DNA from: an uncultured Bacteroidota bacterium
Lineage (GTDB): Bacteria > Bacteroidota > Bacteroidia > Flavobacteriales > Flavobacteriaceae
Reading direction: 5' to 3'
NCBI GenBank assembly: GCA_902635965.1
Contig: CACPQA010000002.1
Location: 62,001 to 126,000, forward strand
DNA length: 64,000 nt
The translations under genes and the position numbers were made by a program. How positions within the stretch are numbered: the stretch's first letter is position 1; every line of letters starts with the position of its first letter. Under the pieces are notes generated by a model, which saw only the letters and a program-made list of their open reading frames with translations, was not told the origin of the DNA and did no database searches. Shown here piece by piece: positions 18,145 to 26,664 of the stretch.

Positions 18145-18336
18145 CTACAATACAAACATTGCTGCAAAACCGATTCCTTCAACCAGAGCAGCTCCAATTA
18201 GCATTGCAGTTTGAATTTTTCCATAAGCATCTGGTTGCCTACCAATTGCTTCCATAGCACCTCTGCCGATGCCTCCTATTCCGATTCCTACTCCAATAAC
18301 TATTAAACCTCCTCCTACTATTGCTGGGATTTCCAT
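18145..18336 (-). CDS. atpE: ATP synthase F0 subunit c
   Basis: A 63-residue hairpin of two membrane helices around the polar loop RQPD (33-36). Helix 1 has the tightly packed GxGxG series; helix 2 carries the ion-binding carboxylate Glu53 in ALVEGIGF. The residue after the Glu is Gly rather than Ser/Thr, and no Gln is placed as in sodium-binding rings, so proton coupling is more likely. Length is slightly short but typical for flavobacteria. Confidence 0.96.
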   Translation of the reverse strand: MEIPAIVGGGLIVIGVGIGIGGIGRGAMEAIGRQPDAYGKIQTAMLIGAALVEGIGFAAMFVL

Positions 18337-18377
18337 AATTTATAATAATTTAATTAAACATTCTTTTTAAATATAAC

Positions 18378-19451
18378 CTAGTGGTCATGTTCTTCAACAG
18401 CAAAACCAAAATATAATGCTGATAAAATTGTAAATATATATGCCTGCAAAAGTGCAACTAAAATTTCAATTATTGAAATAAAAAAAGCTAATAAAAATGA
18501 TAATCCCGACCCAATAAAATTCCTAAAAAGAAAAATCATTGAAATCAAAGTCATCATAACTATGTGACCAGCTAAAATATTCGCGTACAACCTGATCATT
18601 AGTGTGAAAGGTTTGATAAATACGCCTAGTAATTCAATAGGGGCCATTATGATTTTCATTGGCAAAGGCATTCCAGGCATCCAAAAAATATGCATCCAAT
18701 AGTCTTTAGTTCCACTTATTGTAGTAATTATAAAAGTCAGCAGCGCCAAACAAAATGTTATTGCTATATTTCCTGTTACATTCACCCCAAGGGGTGTTAG
18801 TCCCAAAATATTGCAAAACCAAACAAAAAAGAAAATGGTTAAAAGAAAGCTCATAAATCTTTTATAGTGTTTTAATCCTATGTTGGGAATTGCAATATCA
18901 TCTCTTATATAAACTATTAAAGGCTCAAAAAACCTTCCAACTCCGGAAGATATTAGTCCATTTTTATTATAAGATTGAGCCAAATTTCTGAAGAGTAAAT
19001 ACATTAATATTGATACAAATATTATACTTATAACACTCTTGGTTATTGAGAAATCTAAGGGTTTTATATTTTGAGGATTACCATTTTTCCCATAACTGAT
19101 AGTTCCATTTGAATCACTTTTATAAATTTTATCATGGTGAAGTACGTAATAAGAATCATCTATTTTTGCGACTTGCCTTCCATGGTCAAATTTTGAAGAC
19201 ATAAAAAATTTGAATCCTTTATCATAAATGATTATTGGCAGTGGAATCCCAATATATACCTTTCTATTAGTCTTCTTGTCTTTGTATGATAGTAAACCGA
19301 AATCATGGGAGTCTTGAACATGATGAAGAATGTAGTCGGTAATTTCTTGTTTGAGGTTTTTGTAACCATTTTCATCATCTTTATATGAGGTTGAATATGA
19401 CACCATTGATGCAGCCAAAATATAAAGTAATGAGATCGTTGATTTTATCAA
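18378..19451 (-). CDS. atpB: ATP synthase F0 subunit a with long N-terminal extension
   Basis: A 357-residue proton channel subunit. A signal-like N-terminus and about 130 extra residues (SHDFGLL…YYVLHHDKIY) precede the conserved membrane core; this extension is usual in Bacteroidota. The essential arginine is in LMIRLYANILAGH, and the C-terminus ends with AVEEHDH. It starts the structural part of the atp cluster, about 80 bases after a small membrane protein gene. The function of the extracytoplasmic extension is not established. Confidence 0.95.
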   Translation of the reverse strand: MIKSTISLLYILAASMVSYSTSYKDDENGYKNLKQEITDYILHHVQDSHDFGLLSYKDKKTNRKVYIGIPLPIIIYDKGFKFFMSSKFDHGRQVAKIDDSYYVLHHDKIYKSDSNGTISYGKNGNPQNIKPLDFSITKSVISIIFVSILMYLLFRNLAQSYNKNGLISSGVGRFFEPLIVYIRDDIAIPNIGLKHYKRFMSFLLTIFFFVWFCNILGLTPLGVNVTGNIAITFCLALLTFIITTISGTKDYWMHIFWMPGMPLPMKIIMAPIELLGVFIKPFTLMIRLYANILAGHIVMMTLISMIFLFRNFIGSGLSFLLAFFISIIEILVALLQAYIFTILSALYFGFAVEEHDH

Positions 19452-19530
19452 AATCTAAGTAGTATTTATGGTTTGTAAAATTAAATTTTTTAATTTAAAT
19501 TATGTTGTTTTGTTTCTATTTTTTAAAAAA

Positions 19531-19902
19531 TTAACTTGATTTTACCAAAAGCCTATTAAGGCAGTAGATTATAAATCCTGCAGAGAAACTGTATGGAACC
19601 AAAAAAACACTTATCCCGAATTTATCAATGAAACTTTCTTGTAATAATGTAGGACGGAATATTAAAAAAAAAATGATAAGTTTTATTGCACTTCCAATAA
19701 AAAAAACAATTGATAATTGTGATTTTTTTTTTGTCTTTAAATAGATTAATATGAAAAATATCAGTGAGAAAAAATAAAAGAAAATATAAGACTTAAAAAT
19801 CAAGTTGGAATTGACGCATCTAATTTCAAGATAATGATTATGTATTTGAAATATTAAAAATAAAATTAATGAATAGCAAACGATAAATCTATTCAGTGTC
19901 AA
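19531..19902 (-). CDS. Small four-helix membrane protein in the ATP synthase cluster
   Basis: A 123-residue protein with about four hydrophobic helices and few charged residues; no named family is recognised. It sits between atpZ and atpB, two bases after the atpZ stop. A small membrane protein in this slot (AtpI or a substitute) is common in other bacteria and helps c-ring assembly, so an accessory role in F0 assembly is a reasonable inference only. The codon bias towards AT-rich hydrophobic codons matches its neighbours. Confidence 0.6.
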   Translation of the reverse strand: MTLNRFIVCYSLILFLIFQIHNHYLEIRCVNSNLIFKSYIFFYFFSLIFFILIYLKTKKKSQLSIVFFIGSAIKLIIFFLIFRPTLLQESFIDKFGISVFLVPYSFSAGFIIYCLNRLLVKSS

Positions 19903-19904
19903 TT

Positions 19905-20105
19905 TTATAAAAATTTTGACTGTTTAATTATAGAATATATAATAATCGACATCCCAATTATAGATGATATTAAAATGGGTGTGTCTGAAATAATATTAAA
20001 TTTTAATTTAACTTCTTTACCTAAAAGGAAGGATATGTACATAATAAACGCTATTTGAAAAAATAGGCCTGAGAAAATCAACCACCTGTTAGGCTGTTTT
20101 TTCAT
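19905..20105 (-). CDS. AtpZ/AtpI family ATP synthase accessory protein
   Basis: 66 residues with two membrane helices joined by a short polar loop (…FQIAFIMYISFLLGKEV…ILISSIIGMSIIIYSII), the size and layout of AtpZ/AtpI family proteins encoded next to atpB. These help assemble the c-ring or handle Mg2+ and Ca2+. The ATG at 20105 (MKKQPNRW) is chosen over one at 20114; both overlap the end of the bactofilin gene. Sequence similarity in this family is weak, so the call leans on position. Confidence 0.65.
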   Translation of the reverse strand: MKKQPNRWLIFSGLFFQIAFIMYISFLLGKEVKLKFNIISDTPILISSIIGMSIIIYSIIKQSKFL

Positions 20106-20469
20106 GGTTATCAACTATAGACTTTACCTCTGAGACATTTTTCATAGAGCATTTGGCGTTAAAACTTGCTCCAGCTTCAACAATAAGTTTACTGATTTTT
20201 ACCTCACCTTCAATTATTGCCGAAGATTTTAGATTTAAAATCTCTGTTACATGTATTTTCCCTTTAAACGTTCCTTCAATATCTGCATTTAAGCACTGGA
20301 TATTGCCCTCAATAGTCCCCTCTTTGCCTATAACCACTTTACCTGAAGTTATGATTGTTCCATTCAAGTATCCATCGATTCTAAAATCAGCATTTGACTT
20401 TACTTCTCCATTTATTCTTGTTGAGGCTTCTATCTTATTTGGTTGGCCATTAATTTCGCTTGATTTCAT
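20089..20469 (-). CDS. Bactofilin-family polymer-forming cytoskeletal protein
   Basis: 126 residues built of short right-handed beta-helix rungs: NGEVKSNADFRIDGYLNGTI, GKVVIGKEGTIEGNI, ADIEGTFKGKI and so on. The regular hydrophobic-Gly spacing and central length fit the bactofilin (DUF583) domain, which polymerises without nucleotides and positions cell-wall or polar machinery. It sits between sprE and atpZ, overlapping atpZ. Co-location with a motility/secretion lipoprotein and ATP synthase recurs in flavobacteria but has no established reason. Confidence 0.88.
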   Translation of the reverse strand: MKSSEINGQPNKIEASTRINGEVKSNADFRIDGYLNGTIITSGKVVIGKEGTIEGNIQCLNADIEGTFKGKIHVTEILNLKSSAIIEGEVKISKLIVEAGASFNAKCSMKNVSEVKSIVDNHEKTA

Positions 20470-20473
20470 GTTT

Positions 20474-22942
20474 TTAAGAACTGTTTGTGTTTGGTTTCCA
20501 AGTTTTTTGTTTTTGAATTTGAATATATTCGGATGACAAAACTACAAAATTATCTAAATTGTTTTGAAAACTTAACAAATCCGACCATATTTTTAATAGA
20601 AAATTTATTTCAGGATATTCATTTTCAGTGTGTACTACAATAAAACTGTAATCTTCGCTGTAAAAATCTACAGAAATATTTTTTGCCCCTTCTGACCTCT
20701 TGCTTAATTCTAAGAGCATATTCTTCCTTAATTTATTAAAATCTATTCCGCTGGTATTCGAAAATACGATTACCCATTTGAAGTTTTTTCTTAAGCTATT
20801 TGATTCTATGGGTTTTGATTTAATATTAATTAATATTTTTTTTACCTCTAATGATTCCTTGGAATTTGGAAACTTATCTAAAAACATCTCCAATTCTTTT
20901 TCCCATTCAGTTATACCTCTTAACCTTCCGATTGAATTAATTATTATCATTTCAAATTTTAATTCAAGTCCACTCCCAATTAACTTTTTTCTGTACTCAT
21001 TTTTATTTACAATTATATCAAGAAACTCCTGCGCCATAAATTTTTGGTACAAATAATTATAAATTTCTGTTGAGGTTTTATTTGTTGGAAAGCTTTGATT
21101 TTCTTTCAAATTAGAAGTATAGACGGAATTTGGATATTTGTTAATGAGTTTATCTTTGAACTTTGAAGCATAAATACTATCATTTGATTGGTGAATTTTA
21201 TATAGATTATAAAGAGCAAGAATTTCTTGATTTTCATTGGGCTTTAATTCAAGTAGTTTTGATAATCTTTTTATTGATAAATCATTATTTAAAAATTTTT
21301 CTTTATACAGTAAACCTGCGTCCAAGTATGCTTGTTTACTAGATTTTTTCAAGCTGTCTATTGTTTCTGTTTTCTTGGGTAAAAGATTAATGTAATAGGC
21401 GGCTGTTAGGGCTTTGGGGTTTTTGATTTTAGCAATATTATTTTTTTTAAATTTTTCGTTTATAGGATTTGATATCACTGGTGATAAAGTATTCCAATTG
21501 TCTGTGTTCGGCTGGTTACCCCACAATGATTTAAAAAATTCTTGACCCCGATTTATTTCATTTTCGTTATAAAAATAGAATTTAAGCTGAGAATTTTTTT
21601 GCCTTCTGAAAATACCCCTCCTTGAACTGAGACTGTTTTTTTTCAAGGAATCAGTTCTTGTTATTTTTTCAATATATCCCTTAAAATAATTTAATTTTTC
21701 ATTTTCATTCATAGATACAATAGATAAAATACTATCATTATTTCTAATTGTTTTCTCTAAGTTTATAATCCTGTCTAGCCCCTTTCTTTTTTTTATCGTC
21801 ATTTTTGTGGTGAATGAATTTTTATCCATCAACCGAATTAAACTATCCAAATATACTCCTGCACTTATAAAATTTCCTTTTTTTAAAAAATAGTCTGATA
21901 ACTCTCTGTAATTAGATTTTTTTGTGATTATATCAGAATTCCCTGACCGAAGTGATTTATTATAAGACAATATACCTAAGCTGTCTGCACCTTTATCAAT
22001 ATAATATCGCCCCTCGAATTGTTCTATTAGATGTAAATAAGGAAAATTTTCGTAGTTTCTTTTAAGCTTTTTGGTTATTGTAATTGGATTTATTCCCATT
22101 TGGACAGATTGAATTTTTAAGGCATTTATCTTTGAATGAATCCAAAAAAGTCTTGGGGCTTTTCTCCCTAGACTCAATACTGAATTATAAACTTTGAGGG
22201 CACTATCTGACAAATTAATTTTTTCTAAAAGCTGACCATGAATGAATAAATATCTTGCTTTTTTATCATTGTTTTTAGAAGAAGCACCTGCCTTTGAGAT
22301 AAAGAATCTCGCTGAATCCTCTTTTTTATTATTTAAATATGCTTGTGCTAATGATGCGTTTATTTCTGAGTAAATCTTTTGAAATTTGACTGCTTGAGGT
22401 AGTAATAATTTTAGATTTTTAATTGCAGCTTGATTGTTATCGAGTCTAATGTTTGTTTTTTCTCTCCATAGTTTTGCTTTTAAGAACATTTCTTTATCAT
22501 CATAAATTTTCAAGACATATTCAAAAGCTTCTAATGCAGGTGAAAATCTTAAATCTAAATATCTTGCCTTACCTAAAATAAAGTATGCTTTTTGTATCTG
22601 ATTGTTCTTTTGCAAACCGTTAAAATTCATTGAATGTTTTTGGATTGCCTTAGTAACTTTTTCTTCAGCTAACGAAAAGCTTGGAATTCTTTGAGACCTT
22701 TCTTGATTTTCATCAAATAAACCGAGAGGTTCTGGGGAAACAATTTTACCAAAATCTTCTTCTATATTTTGTTTAACTAATAATTCCCCAAAATTTAATG
22801 CTTGTTCTGCATTAAAAATCACATTGTATTTTGAATTTAGTTCGTGATATTCTTTATTTAAAAATTTGTCTTTTGAGGTAGAACAGCTTACAAAAAATGC
22901 TATTATAGATAATTGGAAAAAATAAAACCTAATGTACACCAA
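20474..22942 (-). CDS. sprE: SprE/PorW type IX secretion and gliding lipoprotein with TPR repeats
   Basis: 822 residues. A signal peptide ends in lipobox FFVSC (Cys20), followed by the characteristic NKEYHELNSKYNVIFNAEQAL opening, then many TPR-like helical repeats. SprE/PorW is an outer-membrane-associated lipoprotein that links the T9SS translocon to its inner-membrane motor in F. johnsoniae and Porphyromonas. The start is TTG at 22942 or GTG at 22939; no ATG fits before the signal peptide. It heads the sprE-bactofilin-atp cluster. Confidence 0.8.
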   Translation of the reverse strand: MVYIRFYFFQLSIIAFFVSCSTSKDKFLNKEYHELNSKYNVIFNAEQALNFGELLVKQNIEEDFGKIVSPEPLGLFDENQERSQRIPSFSLAEEKVTKAIQKHSMNFNGLQKNNQIQKAYFILGKARYLDLRFSPALEAFEYVLKIYDDKEMFLKAKLWREKTNIRLDNNQAAIKNLKLLLPQAVKFQKIYSEINASLAQAYLNNKKEDSARFFISKAGASSKNNDKKARYLFIHGQLLEKINLSDSALKVYNSVLSLGRKAPRLFWIHSKINALKIQSVQMGINPITITKKLKRNYENFPYLHLIEQFEGRYYIDKGADSLGILSYNKSLRSGNSDIITKKSNYRELSDYFLKKGNFISAGVYLDSLIRLMDKNSFTTKMTIKKRKGLDRIINLEKTIRNNDSILSIVSMNENEKLNYFKGYIEKITRTDSLKKNSLSSRRGIFRRQKNSQLKFYFYNENEINRGQEFFKSLWGNQPNTDNWNTLSPVISNPINEKFKKNNIAKIKNPKALTAAYYINLLPKKTETIDSLKKSSKQAYLDAGLLYKEKFLNNDLSIKRLSKLLELKPNENQEILALYNLYKIHQSNDSIYASKFKDKLINKYPNSVYTSNLKENQSFPTNKTSTEIYNYLYQKFMAQEFLDIIVNKNEYRKKLIGSGLELKFEMIIINSIGRLRGITEWEKELEMFLDKFPNSKESLEVKKILINIKSKPIESNSLRKNFKWVIVFSNTSGIDFNKLRKNMLLELSKRSEGAKNISVDFYSEDYSFIVVHTENEYPEINFLLKIWSDLLSFQNNLDNFVVLSSEYIQIQKQKTWKPNTNSS

Positions 22943-23065
22943 TTTAACTGTATTTATTGTTATATAACTTTAAAAGTTAAGTTTTAGTGTTTATTCAACT
23001 ATAAACTATTTGTAATTTTAAAGTTATTATTAATATTAAATAAATTTAGAAAATATAATTACTAC

Positions 23066-23371
23066 ATGGATAATCAATCAATCCCAAAAAAAGGAAATGG
23101 ACTAAAGGTAAACTTAGATTTTGAGGTCTATAGGGTTAGTATAAACAAGAATAAGACAATATTAGAAACATTGTTAGATGAAAATATTGATGCCCCACAC
23201 TCATGTTTGGGCGGGATTTGCTCAACATGTATTGCTAGAGTTAAAAGTGGTAAGACTGAAATGAATGAAAATCAAATTCTTACCGAAGAGGAAATTGAAG
23301 AGGGATTAATTTTGACCTGTCAAGCTTACCCGAAATCTTCATCTATTGAAATTGATTATGACGATGTTTGA
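23066..23371 (+). CDS. 2Fe-2S ferredoxin
   Basis: A 101-residue plant-type ferredoxin carrying the cluster motif CLGGICSTC plus a distal Cys in LTCQAYP. The domain resembles the C-terminal ferredoxin module of PaaE-type oxidoreductases but stands alone here, so it is a one-electron carrier with unknown partner. The upstream 123 bases (22943-23065) are shared with the divergent sprE gene and hold no clear consensus promoter. Its stop overlaps the convergent glycosyltransferase stop by 16 bases. Confidence 0.9.
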   Translation: MDNQSIPKKGNGLKVNLDFEVYRVSINKNKTILETLLDENIDAPHSCLGGICSTCIARVKSGKTEMNENQILTEEEIEEGLILTCQAYPKSSSIEIDYDDV

Positions 23372-24399
23372 CTCATTGTTTTTCTAACAGTTTCTATAAT
23401 TTTTTCTGGAGGTATCGTTCTCATGCAGTTTTCATAACCTTTTGGGCAGATATTCCCGTACACAGATGTTGGTATCAGTGGGTAAAGACTTCTGTCTGAT
23501 AGAATACTTCTTTCGTTAGTTTGGTTCCAAGGAGAAAAACCTGCATATGGATGGGTCACCCCCCAAATTGTAATAACAGGGATATCGTAATTTGTTGCAA
23601 TGTGGCCATTAGCCGAGTCCATTGATACCATTATATCTAAATTCGAAATTATTTTTAATTGATCAGAAAAAGAATATTTCCCTGCTAATGAATGGACATT
23701 AGAGTAAGCTTTCTCCCAAACCTGTAATTTTTTTTCCTCATCTCCATCTGATCCTAAAAGAAAAACTTGATTTTCTTTCTGTAAAAAGGAAATAACTTTT
23801 TGGGTCAAATCTAAGGGGTAAATTTTTCCTACATGTTTTGCAAATGGTGCTATTCCTATCCATTTTAATTTGGAATTGAAAAAGGAGTTATTGAACTTTT
23901 TAGGCAGTATGAATTTCAGAGGATATTCATGATCAGATAAATCTACAGGAAAACCTATTTTCCTTAAAACTTCTCCATATCTGTGTGTGACGTGTATTAA
24001 AGGCACTAAAACTTTATTACTTTTTCTTGTAAGTAATTTTTTTTCAATTCTCCCTTTGTAGATTTTTTTATAACGAATTGATGAAAAAAAGAAAAGAAAT
24101 CTTAAAATATTAGTTCTCAAAGATCCATGCAAGTCTACTATACCAATTGGATTCAATTCTTTTATTTCTGAATAAAGGTTTAATAATCCTTTTAATCCTT
24201 TATGCCTACCTTTAGAGTCAAGTTCTAAAATTTCTAAGTTTTTGAATTCTTGCAATAATGGTACATAAAAATTTTTTGTTACAAATGTTATGCTTATGTC
24301 AGGGTATTTTGACAAAAAGCATCTTATTAATGGGATAGTGATGGCAACATCTCCCAGAGAGGAAAATCTTAAAAAAACCAACTTCTTTGAAGTTTTCAA
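23356..24399 (-). CDS. Family 9 glycosyltransferase (heptosyltransferase-like)
   Basis: 347 residues with the GT9 layout: N-terminal FLRFSSLGDVAITIPLIRCF, an ADP-sugar-binding C-domain with IGIAPFAKHVGKIYP, VFLLGSDGDEE, and VSMDSANGHIATNYDIPVITIWGVTHPYAGF. Members add heptose or related sugars to the lipopolysaccharide inner core. It overlaps the DUF4254 gene by ATGA, the usual pairing in Bacteroidota. The true sugar donor is not determinable from sequence. Confidence 0.88.
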   Translation of the reverse strand: MKTSKKLVFLRFSSLGDVAITIPLIRCFLSKYPDISITFVTKNFYVPLLQEFKNLEILELDSKGRHKGLKGLLNLYSEIKELNPIGIVDLHGSLRTNILRFLFFFSSIRYKKIYKGRIEKKLLTRKSNKVLVPLIHVTHRYGEVLRKIGFPVDLSDHEYPLKFILPKKFNNSFFNSKLKWIGIAPFAKHVGKIYPLDLTQKVISFLQKENQVFLLGSDGDEEKKLQVWEKAYSNVHSLAGKYSFSDQLKIISNLDIMVSMDSANGHIATNYDIPVITIWGVTHPYAGFSPWNQTNERSILSDRSLYPLIPTSVYGNICPKGYENCMRTIPPEKIIETVRKTMSQTSS

Positions 24400-25007
24400 T
24401 CTTTATTTTTTTTGTAAAGAATTGGGTTTAAATCTTCGTCATTATACATTTTCATTTGTCTGTAGACCTTCATTACCTTTTTGCCGTCAACAATATCTCG
24501 AATAAGTTGATCTATAGCCAAACAAAGGTCTGATTTTTGATCATTTAAAATTGAAAGTTTTTCCAAACATTTTGTTCTATGATTTCTGGTTGCTGAGATT
24601 CTACTCGACTCCTCTGCCATATGATAAATTTTTAATGCCAAAATAGAAAGTCTATCTATTGCCCATGCAATGCTCTCAGTATTCATGGTAGCATTTTTTT
24701 GTGGATTTACCTCTTTGAACTCGTTCATAAAGTAATCATCAATAACTTCTACGAGATTTGTTCTTTTTTGGTTTGATTGGTCTATTTTTCTTTTTAAATC
24801 CAAAGCCTCTTTAGGTTTTATTTCATCATCTCTTATGATGTCCTCATAATGCCATTGAACCGTATCAATCCAACATTTTAAATATAGTATACCTTTAAAA
24901 GATTTTTTTTCAAAAGGATTGACAATTTCCTGATTAACATCATTTAATTTATGATAGTCAACTATACATCTGTCAAAGATCGATACTAAACTTTTTGCTT
25001 TCAACAT
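24396..25007 (-). CDS. DUF4254 family protein
   Basis: A 203-residue, helix-rich soluble protein (…LWYHDDLAR-type sequences are replaced here by NTESIAWAIDRLSILALKIYHM and ATRNHRTKCLEKLSILNDQKSDLCLAIDQL). It matches DUF4254, found almost only next to GT9 heptosyltransferases in Bacteroidota. Function is unknown; a role in LPS core assembly is inferred from this strict pairing. A TATATTTA -7 box ends three bases before the ATG, suggesting a leaderless transcript. Confidence 0.82.
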   Translation of the reverse strand: MLKAKSLVSIFDRCIVDYHKLNDVNQEIVNPFEKKSFKGILYLKCWIDTVQWHYEDIIRDDEIKPKEALDLKRKIDQSNQKRTNLVEVIDDYFMNEFKEVNPQKNATMNTESIAWAIDRLSILALKIYHMAEESSRISATRNHRTKCLEKLSILNDQKSDLCLAIDQLIRDIVDGKKVMKVYRQMKMYNDEDLNPILYKKNKD

Positions 25008-25010
25008 TTT

Positions 25011-25018
25011 TAAATATA
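25011..25018 (-). promoter_or_regulatory. -7 box of the DUF4254-GT9 operon
   Basis: The minus strand reads TATATTTA, then AAA, then ATG. One base off TAnnTTTG and only three bases from the start codon. Confidence 0.45.
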
Positions 25019-25109
25019 CGAAATTACTTATATCATTCTAGATAATGGTTTCTCTTGTATAATTCAAAATAAATAAGTTATTTTTTTTAAATTGCAAAAA
25101 ATTTAAAAA

Positions 25110-25340
25110 ATGGTCAAAAACTTTTTCGAGGGGATCCAGTGGCTTTTTGAAAAAATTTTATTTCTTCCACACGAAATTTTGAGAGAAGTTGAACTTTCTT
25201 CATGGTGGATTGCTAATTGCGTTAATTTTTTCTTTCTATTCATAGGAATTATTGCACTTATATATTGGTCTAAAAAGCTTAAAGATTTTGATGATAAAGG
25301 AGAAGAGGATAAAGACGTAACAGCCCATTCTTTCCTTTAA
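25110..25340 (+). CDS. DUF6341 family small membrane protein
   Basis: 76 residues: an amphipathic N-terminus (NFFEGIQWLFEKILFLPHEILREVELSSWW), one membrane helix (CVNFFFLFIGIIALIYWSKKL), and an acidic tail ending DKDVTAHSFL. This pattern corresponds to the Flavobacteriia family DUF6341, usually encoded beside purD. Function is unknown. Its stop overlaps the convergent purD stop by four bases. Confidence 0.75.
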   Translation: MVKNFFEGIQWLFEKILFLPHEILREVELSSWWIANCVNFFFLFIGIIALIYWSKKLKDFDDKGEEDKDVTAHSFL

Positions 25341-26617
25341 AAATCAAACCCAATATCAGTTCTATAGGTTTTCCCTTCAAAATCAATTTTTGAAATACCT
25401 TTATAAGACTTTTTTAAAGCCCTCTTAAGTGACTTGTCCATTGAGGTTACCGCAATTACCCTACCACCTGAAGTTACTATCTTTTGATTTTCCTTTTTAG
25501 TACCGCAATGGAAAAAAAAGCAATCATTTTCTGAATCAAGACCAAAAATAATCTTTCCTTTTTCGTATTTTTCTGGATAACCTTTTGACACTGTCATTAC
25601 TGTAGAAGAAAAAAGTTCGCTCACTTTTAGATCTGGGGTTTGCGCTAGAGAATTCTTTGATTGTAATAATATTTCTAAAAGATCACTTTCAATTCTGGGT
25701 AAAATAGCTTCAGTTTCAGGGTCACCCAATCTAACATTATATTCTATGACGAATGGTTCGTTTTCCACTATCATTAATCCAATAAATAAAAATCCTGAAT
25801 AATCTATTTTATCTTTTTTTAGTCCATTAATAGTGGGTCGAATAACTAGATTCTCTATTTTTTGATATAATTTTTTGTCTACAAACGGAACGGGTGAGAT
25901 TGCTCCCATACCTCCAGTATTTAAGCCAGTGTCGCCGACACCAATTCTTTTGTAATCTTTTGCTAATGGAAATATTTTATATGTTCTTCCGTCCGTTAAT
26001 ACAAAACTTGAAACTTCAATTCCATTTAAATACTCTTCTATAACTACCTTTTCAGATGCTTGTCCGAACTTTTTTTTAAGTATCATATCATCTAAACTTT
26101 TTTTTGCTTCATTTAGATTTTTTAATATTAAAACCCCTTTCCCAGCTGCAAGACCGTCTGCTTTCAAAACATACGGAGGGTTGAGAGATTCAAGAAAATT
26201 GCTAGCTTCGTGAATGTTTTTATTATTAAATGTTCGGTATTTTGCTGTGGGTATCTTGTGTCTTAACATGAACTCTTTTGCAAATTCTTTACTGCCCTCT
26301 AAAATTGCTCCGCTTTTTTTGGGTCCTATAACCATTAAATTGTCATTTTTTATTTCATTGATAAGAAAATCATGAATTCCGTTAACCAAAGGATCTTCTG
26401 GTCCGACAATAACTACAGAAATTTTTTTTGAAATTATTAAGTCTTTAATTTTAGTGAAATCTGAAACCGATATTTCAATGTTTTCGCCTAAAATAGATGT
26501 CCCTGCGTTTCCTGGGGCTATAAATAAATTATCGCAGAATTTGCTCTGCGCTATTTTCCATGCAAGTGCGTTTTCTCTACCACCCGAACCTATTATTAAA
26601 ACATTGTGTGATTTCAT
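25337..26617 (-). CDS. purD: Phosphoribosylamine-glycine ligase (GAR synthetase)
   Basis: 426 residues of the ATP-grasp enzyme for step two of purine synthesis. Visible: LIIGSGGRENALAWKI at the N-terminus, VVGPEDPLVNGI, the ATP-grasp core PYVLKADGLAAGKGV, the loop DTGLNTGGMGAISPVP, and NVRLGDPETEAILPRI (metal-binding Glu/Asn). Length is normal. A TATATTTG box lies four bases before the ATG, predicting a leaderless message. Confidence 0.97.
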   Translation of the reverse strand: MKSHNVLIIGSGGRENALAWKIAQSKFCDNLFIAPGNAGTSILGENIEISVSDFTKIKDLIISKKISVVIVGPEDPLVNGIHDFLINEIKNDNLMVIGPKKSGAILEGSKEFAKEFMLRHKIPTAKYRTFNNKNIHEASNFLESLNPPYVLKADGLAAGKGVLILKNLNEAKKSLDDMILKKKFGQASEKVVIEEYLNGIEVSSFVLTDGRTYKIFPLAKDYKRIGVGDTGLNTGGMGAISPVPFVDKKLYQKIENLVIRPTINGLKKDKIDYSGFLFIGLMIVENEPFVIEYNVRLGDPETEAILPRIESDLLEILLQSKNSLAQTPDLKVSELFSSTVMTVSKGYPEKYEKGKIIFGLDSENDCFFFHCGTKKENQKIVTSGGRVIAVTSMDKSLKRALKKSYKGISKIDFEGKTYRTDIGFDF

Positions 26618-26621
26618 TAAA

Positions 26622-26629
26622 CAAATATA
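26622..26629 (-). promoter_or_regulatory. -7 promoter box of purD
   Basis: Minus strand TATATTTG, an exact TAnnTTTG match, then TTTA and the ATG. No PurR-like operator was recognised. Confidence 0.5.
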
Positions 26630-26664
26630 ATAATCAATATAATTTGGGTATTAAGCATTTTGAT

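Noticed and set aside
18378-19451. Gene fusion or frameshift as explanation of the long AtpB N-terminus
   Set aside because: The extension with a signal-like start is normal for Bacteroidota subunit a, so it is not an anomaly.
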